Shown: positions 21,746-35,317, counted from the stretch's first letter. The stretch is DNA of 64,000 bases from Allium sativum (GCA_030737875.1 CM060915.1:629054786-629118785), one strand, 5' to 3'. Notes: generated from the sequence alone by a model not told the origin. Numbers and translations are program-made.

Positions 21746-24179
21746 ACAGCGCCAGTGCCACGACACGACCTGAATCGTCGTTTAATTAAATATGGCCATT
21801 TTTAAATAAATAAAAATGGGGAAAAATCGTTATAAAATATTATAAGCAACCAAGATTGCAAATAATCCAATTGGGCTTGAATTGTTTGATATTTGATGGT
21901 TGTATGTGCTTGACACGAAAATAACACTAAAGAACCGAAAGATGGATGTCGAATAATATAACCATGAAAAGAATCGATTTAAATTCTAATTACGTGAATT
22001 ATTTGAAAAGGCCGAGCTAACCCTCATTTCAAATAATTTATCGAGCGATTCGAATTGGAAAATGCAAAGACGATTCAAGACCGACGATCTTCGTATCGGT
22101 TGGATGGGCGCTGCTGAGGTTCCTGACCGGAGTAGCTACCGTGAAGGAACGGAAGTAGTAGCCGTCTGAACGTATGTGTTGATTGGACGGATATACGAGG
22201 AATTTGACGCCTCCGGTTTCGTTCAGACCCAGGACGGACTTGTAAATGGACTGTGTGTCTGACATTGGATTTTGTTCTATACTGATTGATCTCTGTTAAA
22301 TATATATCTGTTTGGCGGCTGAGAATTTATTCTTTTGCTTAACGCCCTTCTCTGAGACATACGAGCTCAGAGGTTATATATCGATGGAAATCAATCGTAT
22401 GGAGTGGACTGCCGATGTGGCATGCCAAGATGCTGTGATCAAGACTTCTGTTGCAAAGCAAAGTCTTGTGGATGATGATCAAAGCATGGTCTGCGTGACC
22501 TGGCTTTGTGTATAGCGTGGATTCGCGAGCCTCACACCTCGGTATGAGTCAAAAACGGGATAAGGACCCAAGGAGAGCATGACGTTTCTTTCTAGCTATG
22601 GTGGTGTCAGTGACTTACCAGCCCTGACATTTATATCTATTTTTCACCTATGTGGTTGTTGGAATGCGAGGTGCCTCGATTATAGGTCTGTAAGGACCGG
22701 GAAACGTGTGTTCAGGAATAATTAATCCTCAAATGTAAGAGAGGACCGGCCTTGGAGGATCCAGGGTTTCCCAGAGTGTGTAGTCCTGAGACATTTGCTA
22801 GAGTGTCTCGAAGCGGAGAGGAGCTTGCCCCTTGCCTCGACTCATGACGGAAATCCAATTTCCAATACGAAATAACGGACTCGGTTGTAGAACTAGTACG
22901 GCGACATAGTGGTATGGGGCACTTATGCCGTCTATGATTGATATTTATGATGTCATTCGTTTTTGAAACATATATGCACTAGTAATAATATCAATTGATT
23001 TTGCTTTATACGTATCAAGCATATTTGTCCATTATAAGGTAAAACTCTATCCTCCGGCTTGCGTTGCATTGTGTGATGGGACCTGAGTCTTCTATTGGCT
23101 TCATTCTTTTAAAAAGCATTGCGTTGTTTTAAAAGAATTTACTTTGTTTAAATGCACTAGCAATCACTGGAGTAAACCCGTTCCGCGAAAGTGGTGTGGT
23201 CCTGTGATTTGCTTATTACTGTTGTTTAAACTGTTAAATAGATTCCTCATACCAGTCCCCATGACTGACTCGTTGTTTGTTTCACTTTGCAAACGCGGGT
23301 GCCCTTATTTTCACACGGGCAGCCTAGTTCACAGGTGACAGGTTGTTTTTGGCTCTGCACTGTTGCTGTAACACCCCACCTCCGCCAGGGTAACTCTTGC
23401 AAGCACTCTGACTTTGGAGGGGCGTTTGAATCAGGTAAACATGCATAATGATATATCAAGGCAGAACAAGAACATATGTATATATGTAAACAGAGTAAAT
23501 AACATAGATAAAACAGCGGAAGATTTTAAACCATTTCAAAACAAGTCTGGTACAACATAATATCAACTTTCCAAATAAACAAGTCTAGATAAAACAACAT
23601 CATCTGAAAACTGAAATACATAAGTGCTATCCCCAAAATAAATGATAACCATAGCTAGCTTCATGTCAAGACTGTACTTGAGCTAATCCCACAAGCAAGC
23701 GATCAGAAATCCAGCTAAGCTCCAATATTCCCTCCATGAGAACCTGGGGGGGAAACGGAAGAAAAGAGGCGAAAGAAAACAGGTCAGTCAAAAAGACTGA
23801 GTAAGCCCTACTACAATCAATGTAAACTGATAAAGTTAACTGGCATGAGCAGCAGGGATGAACATAAGGATAACAACATACTAGCATGATGATTAACTAA
23901 CAAGGTAGATAAAGGTGTCATCGCATAATCAGGTTTAAGGTTTTGCACCACAGGTGTATCAGCATTCTAACATGTCATGTATAATCAAGAATTTATCCCT
24001 TGGCTTAAACTTGGCCCAGTATCAGGTGTTTGACTCAAATCAAGATCCAACTTCTTGGTACCAATCCTAGTATAACAGGATTAGGTGTTACCCCAATGTT
24101 CACATCGAAACAGGACGGAACAGAATGGTCCATACAGAAATAGAGCTTGGGAAAAATGGTCTCTTACCATCCCAACAGA

Positions 24180-24345
24180 TAAAGTACAGAAACGGAATGC
24201 TAACAATAATGGGCCTTAACCACCCTAACAGATAAAGTACAGAAACGGAATACTAACTATAATGGGCCTTTACCACCCTAACAGATAAAGTACAGAAACG
24301 GAATACTAACTATAATGGGCCTTTACCACCCTAACAGAACGGTAC
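24180..24345. repeat. Short tandem repeat in element C LTR
   Basis: Three copies of a roughly 56-bp unit with ACAGATAAAGTACAGAAACG and ATAATGGGCCTT; repeated at about 29950-30115 in the 5' LTR. It occupies the position held by the 31-bp array in element 1. Confidence 0.75.
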
Positions 24346-26476
24346 CACGCAGAAACAGACGGGTGTTGCCACCCAACAGAACAGACGGTACCAACAGAAT
24401 CAGACAGAACTAAGTGTACCCTAAATCCTACCCAAGCGATCGGCTCCCTAATACATAAATACCCTGTGTCGGCCCCACGATAGGGTGTATCACCCCCTAA
24501 AGTGGCAACCAATTGGCACAGGCATATTTATAGATGTCACGGCGTCTTACATCCTCAGAGGCAGACCGGGATCAATGCACGCACATGACCCGGTTGGAAC
24601 GCACCATCAACACCCATCGCCATTATCAGAATGAACCACTTATAATTAGTTCAGTAAGCGTGCCCGGACCCTACCTACAGTTGGGTCAAAGTTTTGATAC
24701 CAGAAAGGGTTACTGACTAATATGGGTCCCAAACAACAGATGACACAAGTATTCCCCCTTGTGTCCCCAGACTATCAGATTCAGATTAACTTATTAACAG
24801 AGTTCAGACATACAAAGTTCAGACGATTAGTTTTCAGACTAACGGATCAGATAACAGATTTACAAACCTGCCTAACTTAGTGTGGGTCCTACAGATCCGC
24901 AAAGCAGGTTCGTTTAACTTATCAATCAAGTTAGTTTATCCAGACCAGGTATCAAATCGGTTCTCAGCCTTATCAAATTACTGAGTTGGATTGGTATAGT
25001 TCAACTTAACCCCGTGAAATTACCGAGTTCAGATTGGTTAAGTGTAGGTTAACTCAACCCCGTTAATCTACCAAGCCCAAATTGGTTAAGTATTAAATGG
25101 ACCATGACTTAACCCTAATCATGAGGCATTAATTAATGCGCCTTAACCTCTCACATTAGACTTTGTTGTGGTTACTAGTTAGGCCGGGCGGGTCCGGGTA
25201 GCTTTACACCACAACTTGGTCTAACCTCGGGTCCAAGGTACAAGATGACCAACTTCTCACATTGGGTCCTATCGTTTGTAGCAACTAGTTAGGCCGGTCG
25301 GTTCCGGGTAGGTTTACGCTACAAACTCAACCCAACCTCGAGTTGGCCACACTTATCTTTTCTAAGTGTCATGTCCACCATGTTTCCAAAACATGTTACA
25401 AATTTTCAAGCAATTGGGTAGACCTAACTTAATAGGTAAATTCCCAATGGGTAGACCTAACTTAATAGGTAAATTCCCAAGCTTATGTTTTTATGTCTTT
25501 TAAGTTTACCCAACCCCAAACGCAATCCCATCGCTTACATATCGCAATAGCGCATAAAGGATAGAAAGAGGGAACTTGGCATAATCATGACATAAAAATG
25601 TTAAAGCCACAAGTTCAACATGGTGGCATATGAAAGGTTCATGTGTTCATACACTTGCATATTACATTTTTAGGCCCAAAAAGCATGCATAAAACCAAAC
25701 TTGGCATATTCATGATACATGGTGCTAAATGACATGTAAGAATGGCCACAAGTTCGCATTTAGCCTCACATGCAAGTTATCATAAGTGATATGATAACTT
25801 ACATGTTGCCAAAATGCAACCTTTGACATAAAGCTTGAAGCTTTATGTTCACATACTCAAAATAAGCTTGCATAACATGATAACATGAACCATATGACCA
25901 TCCCCAAACTTGCATAACATACTTGCATATCATATGACACTTGCATAACAAACTTGCATAATAAAACTTGCATAATATATGACAACTTGCATATCAAACT
26001 TGCATAAACAAACTTGCATAACATATGACAACTTGCATATCATACTTGCATAAACAAACTTGCATAACATATGACAACTTGCATATCATACTTGCATAAA
26101 CAAACTTGCATAACATATGATAACTTGCATATCATACATTTAACTTTAGAGTTTAAGTATGAAAGGAATAGGGCTTACAATGCTTATGCGGACTCAAATG
26201 AGTATAGAAAATGTAAGAAAACCCTTATGCAACCAATTAAACCCCAAAATGCAAGCAAAATAGATCAAAACTCTCTCTTTATGATGCAAAGATAGAAACT
26301 TGACTTGAATGCAAGCTAATGATGATCATACAAGTCTAAAAACACTTGTATGCATGGAAAATCTCATAAGAATTTGTTTAGGAATTTATGAAGAGAGTGG
26401 AGGCCATGAGAGGATTGATTTTGCCATAGTTTAGTTGCTAGAATGAATAATGATGATTTAGGGTAGGTTAGGGTCT

Positions 26477-26484
26477 TATTTATA
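26477..26484 (-). promoter_or_regulatory. Candidate TATA box, element C 3' LTR
   Basis: TATTTATA on the plus strand, TATAAATA on the element strand, in a context (CTAACC..CCCTAAATCATCATTATTC) shared with element 1. The 5' LTR copy is at 46690-46697. Confidence 0.55.
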
Positions 26485-26790
26485 GATTAGGCAAGTGTTT
26501 TAGGCCATAGGATTAACCCTAGATTCAATCCAAGCCATCAAAGCATGTCTTGGGGAAGAAGTCAAGTGTAGGAACCATCTAGGGCCTTTAGATTAAAGAT
26601 GGACCATGAGAACCATTCAAATGCAAAATCTGCATTTGAGCGAATCGGCCCACGGGTTGACAGCCAAACACCCTGGATTAACCCCTAGTCGACCCAGCGG
26701 GCTCGGGTCGACCTCAAAAATCGGCCGGTTTGGTTATTCCCCTCTCCCAATTCGCTGTTTTGAACATTTTTGCATATTTATTTAATTTTC

Positions 26791-26824
<34 letters not shown>

Positions 26825-27076
26825 ATATATATATATTTCTCTGCGCAACCCATTTCACTTAATTAAGTATACTTTAATTTGGGAATTTTTCGTGAAAGTT
26901 CGCGAGGCCATATCTTGGTCATACGGACTCCGATTTTCGAAAACTCGGACTCTATTTCGCGTATTTTTCCGAGACGAACGCAATGGCATAGCCCGTTTCC
27001 CTTGATTCAGATTTTACAGTTTAATTCTGCCTCCATTTATGTTATAACATGTTATTCAAAAATACGGGTTGTTACA

Positions 27077-27111
27077 TTCTTCCCTCCTTAAAGGATTTCG
27101 TCCCCGAAATC
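27077..27111 (-). promoter_or_regulatory. Pre-PPT hairpin and polypurine tract (element C)
   Basis: The complement of the purine tract (TTCTTCCCTCCTT, 27077-27089) abuts the 3' LTR. The hairpin GATTTCGTCCCCGAAATC lies at 27094-27111, the same stem as in element 1. Confidence 0.8.
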
Positions 27112-27937
27112 TCCAAGTTAGGAAGAACGTATCCTACCATCCATCATCCATCTACTCAAAACATCATCCACGAGCAATCATTGTCCTTAAAAGGTTCTAA
27201 TGCGGTATGAACATATGCAAAAGGTGTGTGTATATGTTCTTATCTAATGCAAAGATCATCAATGCAAAGTATGTCAGTGAAATGAATCCATTATGTATGC
27301 AAATAGTCCTAATCATATAATACTATATGTGTGCACAAACATTCATCCATATGCAACATCCATGTGCCGCATTAACCATCTTGCAACCATAAGAATTGAA
27401 AATATACACACGTCCATATGCAATATGAGAGTGTATTTCAAGCCGATCTAGTGCCTAGTGTGTGTTTATGCATCCACGAGCAACCACTAGCAACCACTTG
27501 CATCCACTTGCAACCATCAAACATAACATGTCTCAAACACATGTTTACATCCATAGGATTCCTATCTTAACAAGACACAGTCGAGTGATGGAAGCGAGTA
27601 CAGATAAAACAAAAACTTGGTACATATACTTACAGACTACTAGTACAGATCAGATTTTCCCCAAATGATTCTTAGGAAACTAAGCATGGTAGAAACCCAG
27701 AATGTATTCGTCATAGTCACCCTCATGCCCAACACAGATACTCTCAAATCCCAATTTATCACAAACAGATGAGTTATAACTCTCAGGGAGTTTGAGACTA
27801 TTACCAGATCAGAAGCAAGACTAGCATTAAAGTACTGAGTTTCCATTACAGAATCAAAATACCAGAAAAAGAGTTTCAAACTGAAAATTAGACAAGGAAA
27901 ATTAAACATCCTACAGACAAATTATTCTAGCCCTAAT
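27112..27937 (-). other. Element C 3' non-coding internal region
   Basis: No pol remnant. Includes CCACGAGCAACCACT/GCAACCACTTGCATCC repeats at about 27474-27518 that match reversed sequence near 10390-10450 in element 1. The 27640-27909 open frame is not recognised and has no counterpart. Confidence 0.65.
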
Positions 27938-28936
27938 CTATTCACCCGCCATGCGAGTATTCGCCGTTCCTTCCGATGTAGTCCCTTTCTTCTTCGGGCA
28001 GTCCCTAGTGAAGTGTCCCATCTCTCCACAGTTAAAGCAAGTGCCCTTCCTCTTTCTGCAATCCTTGTTTAGATGGGTTGAGCTTCCACAAGTAAAGCAC
28101 TTATTTTCCTTCTTATCTTCAGACTTCTCCTCCTTCTTTTGCATTTCCTTTTTGGGCCCCGTTTTCTTGTTTTGAGACTCATTCACCTTGACCTCCTTCT
28201 TTGCACTCTTGTTCTCTTCATGGAGTAGGGCCATATCTACCAAACTCTCAAACGTGGCCCCCATGGGCACATGAGACATAGCTAACTCCTGTAACGGCTC
28301 ATTCAATCCTCTAGCAAAACGAAGAGCCTTCTTCTGAGTAGTACTCACCATATCCAAGCCAAAACGAGCTAACTGATTGAACTTGTTCACATATTCTTTA
28401 ACAGACATGTCTCCTTGCTTCAAAGCAATAAACCTTTCCATTTGCAAGTTCTCTTCAGCAGAAGACATAAACTTAAGCCCGAATCTTGTCCTGAAATCGA
28501 CCCATGTCTCAACGGGCCTAGTCGCGGTGGTGATCTCCCACCAATAAGCGGCTTCATCCTTCATAAGCCAAACCGCCAACAAGATCTTTCTCTGATCATC
28601 TAATCCAAAGATAGCGAATAAATCCTCGGTCTCTTTCAACCAATTTCTGGCCTCTACAAAGGTCTCGGTGCCTTGAAAGTTCTTGCCACCCATTGCTTTG
28701 AAATCCTTGCAAGTCTTTGCGAAGTCAGCCTGAGGATGCTGAGGGGGAGGAGGAAGAGGAACCTCAGCGACAGGAGGAGGAGGAACATTAGCGACATGAG
28801 GAGGAATGTTAACTACTGGAGGAGGAAGAGGAGGAGGGACATCTGCGGGGCCGGCTTCGGTCGCCCTAGCCTCCAAAAGTCTCCTATACCAAACAGGTAC
28901 GTGTACTCCCTCCGGAATAGCAAGGTTATCGGCCAT
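27938..28936 (-). CDS. gag: Intact Ty3-type Gag of element C
   Basis: 332 codons from the ATG at 28936, chosen because MADNLAIPEG matches the element 1 gag start; an in-frame upstream ATG at 29020 would add 28 unconserved residues. Layout: N-terminal region with VPVWYRRLLEARA (13-25), Pro-rich linker (34-68), Retrotrans_gag domain (about 90-240; WLKETEDLFAIF, WLMKDEAAYWW), Lys/Glu-rich linker (243-277), two CCHC knuckles (C280-C283-H288-C293 and C300-C303-H308-C313) and a short tail. It ends before any protease motif. No stop or frameshift is seen. The expected role is packaging of element RNA into cytoplasmic particles. Without protease it would need processing in trans or act unprocessed. 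It is the only full, undamaged gene in the window. Confidence 0.9.
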   Translation of the reverse strand: MADNLAIPEGVHVPVWYRRLLEARATEAGPADVPPPLPPPVVNIPPHVANVPPPPVAEVPLPPPPQHPQADFAKTCKDFKAMGGKNFQGTETFVEARNWLKETEDLFAIFGLDDQRKILLAVWLMKDEAAYWWEITTATRPVETWVDFRTRFGLKFMSSAEENLQMERFIALKQGDMSVKEYVNKFNQLARFGLDMVSTTQKKALRFARGLNEPLQELAMSHVPMGATFESLVDMALLHEENKSAKKEVKVNESQNKKTGPKKEMQKKEEKSEDKKENKCFTCGSSTHLNKDCRKRKGTCFNCGEMGHFTRDCPKKKGTTSEGTANTRMAGE

Positions 28937-29122
28937 ACTGAAAACGAAGAAAAAGACAGATTCAGAATAGAGAAAAACGAAGGGATTTTTGCTAATGGCT
29001 TTTTGGGGAATAGCCTTCAAAATAAACTAGACTTTTCTTTGGAAAATACTTTATACTTGGTTTTGAAAATAGGTTTCTAAAAGTTTTCTAAAAACCTTTT
29101 TGTTCCTTCTCGTAAACCATAT

Positions 29123-29134
29123 GCTCTGATACCA
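29123..29134 (-). promoter_or_regulatory. Primer-binding site, initiator tRNA-Met (element C)
   Basis: GCTCTGATACCA on the plus strand, two bases from the 5' LTR edge at 29137. Confidence 0.9.
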
Positions 29135-29136
29135 AA

Positions 29137-31815
29137 TGTAACACCCCACCTCCGCCAGGGTAACTCTTGCAAGCACTCTGACTTTGGAGGGGCGTTTGAA
29201 TCAGGTAAACATGCATAATGATATATCAAGGCAGAACAAGAACATATGTATATATGTAAACAGAGTAAATAACATAGATAAAACAGCGGAAGATTTTAAA
29301 CCATTTCAAAACAAGTCTGGTACAACATAATATCAACTTTCCAAATAAACAAGTCTAGATAAAACAACATCATCTGAAAACTGAAATACATAAGTGCTAT
29401 CCCCAAAATAAATGATAACCATAGCTAGCTTCATGTCAAGACTGTACTTGAGCTAATCCCACAAGCAAGCGATCAGAAATCCAGCTAAGCTCCAATATTC
29501 CCTCCATGAGAACCTGGGGGGGAAACGGAAGAAAAGAGGCGAAAGAAAACAGGTCAGTCAAAAAGACTGAGTAAGCCCTACTACAATCAATGTAAACTGA
29601 TAAAGTTAACTGGCATGAGCAGCAGGGATGAACATAAGGATAACAACATACTAGCATGATGATTAACTAACAAGGTAGATAAAGGTGTCATCGCATAATC
29701 AGGTTTAAGGTTTTGCACCACAGGTGTATCAGCATTCTAACATGTCATGTATAATCAAGAATTTATCCCTTGGCTTAAACTTGGCCCAGTATCAGGTGTT
29801 TGACTCAAATCAAGATCCAACTTCTTGGTACCAATCCTAGTATAACAGGATTAGGTGTTACCCCAATGTTCACATCGAAACAGGACGGAACAGAATGGTC
29901 CATACAGAAATAGAGCTTGGGAAAAATGGTCTCTTACCATCCCAACAGATAAAGTACAGAAACGGAATGCTAACAATAATGGGCCTTAACCACCCTAACA
30001 GATAAAGTACAGAAACGGAATACTAACTATAATGGGCCTTTACCACCCTAACAGATAAAGTACAGAAACGGAATACTAACTATAATGGGCCTTTACCACC
30101 CTAACAGAACGGTACCACGCAGAAACAGACGGGTGTTGCCACCCAACAGAACAGACGGTACCAACAGAATCAGACAGAACTAAGTGTACCCTAAATCCTA
30201 CCCAAGCGATCGGCTCCCTAATACATAAATACCCTGTGTCGGCCCCACGATAGGGTGTATCACCCCCTAAAGTGGCAACCAATTGGCACAGGCATATTTA
30301 TAGATGTCACGGCGTCTTACATCCTCAGAGGCAGACCGGGATCCATGCACGCACATGACCCGGTTGGAACGCACCATCAACACCCATCGCCATTATCAGA
30401 ATGAACCACTTATAATTAGTTCAGTAAGCGTGCCCGGACCCTACCTACAGTTGGGTCAAAGTTTTGATACCAGAAAGGGTTACTGACTAATATGGGTCCC
30501 AAACAACAGATGACACAAGTATTCCCCCTTGTGTCCCCAGACTATCAGATTCAGATTAACTTATTAACAGAGTTCAGACATACAAAGTTCAGACGATTAG
30601 TTTTCAGACTAACGGATCAGATAACAGATTTACAAACCTGCCTAACTTAGTGTGGGTCCTACAGATCCGCAAAGCAGGTTCGTTTAACTTATCAATCAAG
30701 TTAGTTTATCCAGACCAGGTATCAAATCGGTTCTCAGCCTTATCAAATTACTGAGTTGGATTGGTATAGTTCAACTTAACCCCGTGAAATTACCGAGTTC
30801 AGATTGGTTAAGTGTAGGTTAACTCAACCCCGTTAATCTACCAAGCCCAAATTGGTTAAGTATTAAATGGACCATGACTTAACCCTAATCATGAGGCATT
30901 AATTAATGCGCCTTAACCTCTCACATTAGACTTTGTTGTGGTTACTAGTTAGGCCGGGCGGGTCCGGGTAGCTTTACACCACAACTTGGTCTAACCTCGG
31001 GTCCAAGGTACAAGATGACCAACTTCTCACATTGGGTCCTATCGTTTGTAGCAACTAGTTAGGCCGGTCGGTTCCGGGTAGGTTTACGCTACAAACTCAA
31101 CCCAACCTCGAGTTGGCCACACTTATCTTTTCTAAGTGTCATGTCCACCATGTTTCCAAAACATGTTACAAATTTTCAAGCAATTGGGTAGACCTAACTT
31201 AATAGGTAAATTCCCAATGGGTAGACCTAACTTAATAGGTAAATTCCCAAGCTTATGTTTTTATGTCTTTTAAGTTTACCCAACCCCAAACGCAATCCCA
31301 TCGCTTACATATCGCAATAGCGCATAAAGGATAGAAAGAGGGAACTTGGCATAATCATGACATAAAAATGTTAAAGCCACAAGTTCAACATGGTGGCATA
31401 TGAAAGGTTCATGTGTTCATACACTTGCATATTACATTTTTAGGCCCAAAAAGCATGCATAAAACCAAACTTGGCATATTCATGATACATGGTGCTAAAT
31501 GACATGTAAGAATGGCCACAAGTTCGCATTTAGCCTCACATGCAAGTTATCATAAGTGATATGATAACTTACATGTTGCCAAAATGCAACCTTTGACATA
31601 AAGCTTGAAGCTTTATGTTCACATACTCAAAATAAGCTTGCATAACATGATAACATGAACCATATGACCATCCCCAAACTTGCATAACATACTTGCATAT
31701 CATATGACACTTGCATAACAAACTTGCATAATAAAACTTGCATAATATATGACAACTTGCATATCAAACTTGCATAAACAAACTTGCATAACATATGACA
31801 ACTTGCATATCATAC
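29137..31815 (-). repeat. Element C 5' LTR, first portion
   Basis: Identical by eye over long stretches to 23367-26055. It is interrupted inside the ATGCAAGTTT array by element A and resumes at 46254. Confidence 0.92.
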
Positions 31816-32721
31816 TGTAACAACCCGTAAAATCTGGGCCAGTTTAAAATTTTTATTTTGGCAATATTAGCGAATTTTAATTATTTAAAATGAATTATTT
31901 TAAATAATATCGACGTGAAATTTATTTTGAATATAATTCGAACGTATATATTATACGCGTCGTCGTTAGAATATAAATATTTATATATAATTATAAATAG
32001 AATTGAAAAGGGCGCGGTAGTTCGATAATTCGATTTCAAACTTCAATTGAATGTACCGGTTGCAAAACAATCCGGATTTTAGTGAAACCAAAAACATTAG
32101 GATCTAATTGATAATATCTTTCCATTGAATCCGAATAATCGAAATTTGATAGCGGGAATCAAAAGATATGTCCAGTTGAAAATTCTGAATAGTCGCTATG
32201 GAATTCAGGCCCTTAAAAATGGACATTTTGCAAATGACCTCGGATTTCGACGAAACCAGTTTTGTTGGGTCCGTGGCGTCAAGTTATTGCTAGATTCCAA
32301 ATTTCATAATTTTTCGAATCAATATGTGAGCGTGGCAAAGGAAAACGCGTTTGACCAGTTTCAGTTGATTTTAATCGACTGGAAATTGGCCATTTTTCTA
32401 ACGGTCTCAGAACTCGACGAAACTAGTTTTGTTAGGACCGTATCGTCAATACAAAGCTAGAAAATATTTTTCGAGAATTTTTAGAGTTCATGTGCGACCC
32501 CGGTAATTTGAAATGTACGTTTAAAATTCAATATAATGATTTAAATGAAAATTCAACGAAAACTGATCGAAACGATCAAATCAGAGTGCGATACATATCC
32601 CATTGTGTTCGGAATGGGGGTAAAACGCTATGGGCGACAGGCGGTGGGCCTCGTTTAGAGGTCGTTTGTGAAAGTCAACCTTTTGGCAATTAAAAATAAA
32701 TAAATTAAATAATATAAATTT

Positions 32722-33080
32722 TATAAACCCCCCCCCCTCTTCCTTTTTCTCTCACCCGTTCAGTATTCAAATCGAAAAAAAAAAAAAAAAAAGGGAGGCG
32801 CTGAGCCCTAGAACGCGTCGCCCTCTGTCTCGAGATCCACGCGTGCCGCCTCCTCCAGAACGCGCTCCGCCCACCACCTTGGTCCGCCGCGAGGTCGGCC
32901 CCACCTCAACACTACGGCGCCCCTTCCAGTCCCTCCCCCTCGAGCCCGTAGTCCCCCAAACCACCACCTAAGACGGCCCGCGCCATCCCCCCCCCCCCCT
33001 CACCAGCACCCCGACTGCCGCTTCCCCCTCCTCCGACCATCCCAACGCACCAAGGCCAGCGTGGACCCCCTCCTTTGATA
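32722..33080 (+). promoter_or_regulatory. Candidate promoter and GC-rich block, element A 5' LTR
   Basis: TATAAA at 32722-32727, then C-run, poly-A run and about 285 bp of CpG-rich sequence (32795-33080), then AT-rich sequence with GCTGTAAGCT at 33084. The same arrangement in the 3' LTR starts at 40441. Function is inferred from position and from the similar layout in LTR F. Confidence 0.45.
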
Positions 33081-33430
33081 TATGCTGTAAGCTTTTTAGT
33101 TATTATTTTATTATTTTTATTTACTTATAATCTGTTTTATTGTTATATATTGTCTAGGCTGATTAATTTATTTAGGCTAAAATGAGTTTTTATTATATAA
33201 ACTAGCATTATTAAAATCAGTTTTTTTTTTGATGAAAATAAAGATATGAATTTGTTTTGAAAATAAAATTAACATTGTTTTTAAAATAGAAATAGCGGAT
33301 ATAAGAAAATATTATTTTTAGTTATTGAATAGAAAATAAAAATGTTGTCTTTTATATGTAAAATAGCGAATAAGAATGGGAGTCTTTTATATATATGATA
33401 GCATAAATAAAAATTCGATTTTTATATATT

Positions 33431-34212
33431 GAATAGCGAAATAAAAATTCGATTTTTATATATTGAATAGCGAAGTCAAAATTCGATTTTTATATATTGA
33501 ATAGCGAAGTCAAAATTCGATTTTTATATATTGAATAGCGAAATAAAAATTCGATTTTTATATATTGAATAGCGAAGTCAAAATTCGATTTTTATATATT
33601 GAATAGCGAAGTCAAAATTCGATTTTTATATATTGAATAGTGAAATAAAAATTCGATTTTTATATATTGAATAGCGAAGTCAAAATTCGATTTTTATATA
33701 TTGAATAGCGAAGTCAAAATTCGATTTTTATATATTGAATAGCGAAGTCAAAATTCGATTTTTATATATTGAATAGCGAAGTCAAAATTCGATTTTTATA
33801 TATTGAATAGTGAAATAAAAATTCGATTTTTATATATTGAATAGCGAAATAAAAATTCGATTTTTATATATTGAATAGCGAAGTCAAAATTCGATTTTTA
33901 TATATTGAATAGCGAAGTCAAAATTCGATTTTTATATATTGAATAGCGAAGTCAAAATTCGATTTTTATATATTGAATAGCGAAGTCAAAATTCGATTTT
34001 TATATATTGAATAGCGAAGTCAAAATTCGATTTTTATATATTGAATAGCGAAATAAAAATTCGATTTTTATATATTGAATAGCGAAGTCAAAATTCGATT
34101 TTTATATATTGAATAGCGAAGTCAAAATTCGATTTTTATATATTGAATAGCGAAGTCAAAATTCGATTTTTATATATTGAATAGCGAAGTCAAAATTCGA
34201 TTTTTATATATT
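33431..34212 (+). repeat. 34-bp tandem array, 23 units (5' LTR)
   Basis: Unit GAATAGCGAAGTCAAAATTC plus GATTTTTATATATT, in three variants: S (GCGAAGTCAAAA), U (GCGAAATAAAAA) and V (GTGAAATAAAAA). Unit order read from the sequence: USSUSSVSSSSVU then SSSSSUSSSS. Confidence 0.95.
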
Positions 34213-35317
34213 GAATAACATAGTAAAAATTCGATTTTTGCATATGAAGAGAATACGGGCGAAGGTAACAAAAAGGCGAAACGACGAAGACTTCTGCAAA
34301 TGAAGAGCCGTGGAGCTTGGATAGCTATATGTGAGAATTTCTCACCTTTCAATTTATTTTTCTAGTTATATATATATATATACTAGGATGCAGACGGTGC
34401 TTAGTAGCACCCGACACAATCGTCCACAGACCATGGACTTGTTTGTTTGATTGTTTGGTGATTGATTGCGAATTGGTTTGAATGTGGTTTGTGATGTGAA
34501 AAATCGAATCGATAAATTGGTTAGGATTAGACGTGCGCCGTTATAAGGCGTAGGAGTAAGGCTAGGTTAGACCCTTACTCCAAATTTTGTGATTTGCAAA
34601 ATGAAATTGATTTAATTGATATGTGAATGGCGTGGGCCTTCACTAGTCCGGGGATAAGGCTAGGCCTCGTCCCGTTTCTAGTATCGTGCCGTTATGCCGC
34701 CGAAATTTTCTAAAATAAGTTAGAAAAATAAAAATAGCATTTTATTTAAAGAATGAACTGAATAGAAATTCATATGTTAAAATAAAATGTGTTATCGTTA
34801 AAAATATAATTTTTAACGTGAATGTGAATAAATAAATATTCATTTACAAACCAGACGGTTTGTTTATGTACACCTATTTGAATGACGTTGATTGGGTCGA
34901 TAAATTTTACACATCGCCTAACTGCACAAATAAAATATGTGTTTGATTGTTTGAAACCCCACACGGGTGTTAGGATGAAATTTGAAGTTCACTCATCCTG
35001 ATTGATTAAATATGTCGATCGATTGATTGACAGGCTGTTATAAGCGTTGAATATCTATATTTGATGCTTATACAGTGTAGTGCACTTTGGTTGATGGTTG
35101 ATTATTTTCAATGCTATTATATACATGTGTTGTATGAAAATCCATATAATTAATTTTATATGGTAATTGATTGGGCCTCATTCCAGTTTTGAAAAAGAAA
35201 TATTTGAAAAAGAAATATTTGAAATAGAATATTTGAAAATAAAGGAATATATGAAGCCGTGTTGATTAGATTGACGCCATTTTGACGTGAACGATATTTA
35301 TATCGATTTGAAAAAAA

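Larger units (their letters stand above)
17528..23366 (+). repeat. LTR F, 5' portion (continues at 47283)
   Basis: Begins TGTAATAACCCGG after the element 2 PPT, so it is that element's 3' LTR by position. It is also followed, after 47706, by a short internal region, as a 5' LTR would be. With 47283-47706 it totals about 6.26 kb. Content in order: U3-like AT-rich start; CAAT/TATA-like boxes and a GC-rich block (18333-18672); conserved dyad (19140-19156); GCCGTTATG box (19428-19455); 125-bp array (19500-20335); a captured internal-type segment (about 20441-21240); a duplicated module (21310-21745); then R/U5-like sequence. Interrupted by element C with TSD GTTGC. No gene. Confidence 0.8.
23367..27076 (-). 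repeat. Element C 3' LTR (3,710 bp)
   Basis: In plus orientation it starts TGTAACACCCC and ends GGGTTGTTACA. It contains the 33-bp duplication (about 25420-25485), the ATGCAAGTTT array reversed (25864-26135), a TATA box complement (26477-26484) and a TA microsatellite (about 26796-26835). Its several 60-90 codon frames are not genes. Confidence 0.92.

Noticed and set aside
24306..24716. Open frames repeated at 30076-30486
   Set aside because: Inside the element C LTRs; duplicated as LTR copies and without recognisable domains.
29020..29020. Upstream ATG as the element C gag start
   Set aside because: It would add 28 hydrophobic, unconserved residues; element 1 gag begins at the MxNxAIPEG position.
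32125..32460. 111-codon frame repeated at 39844-40179
   Set aside because: Element A LTR U3-like region; the equivalent stretches of F and D are not open in a matching frame.
33431..34212. CRISPR-like regular repeats
   Set aside because: Units abut with no unique spacers, in a plant retrotransposon LTR; an ordinary tandem array.
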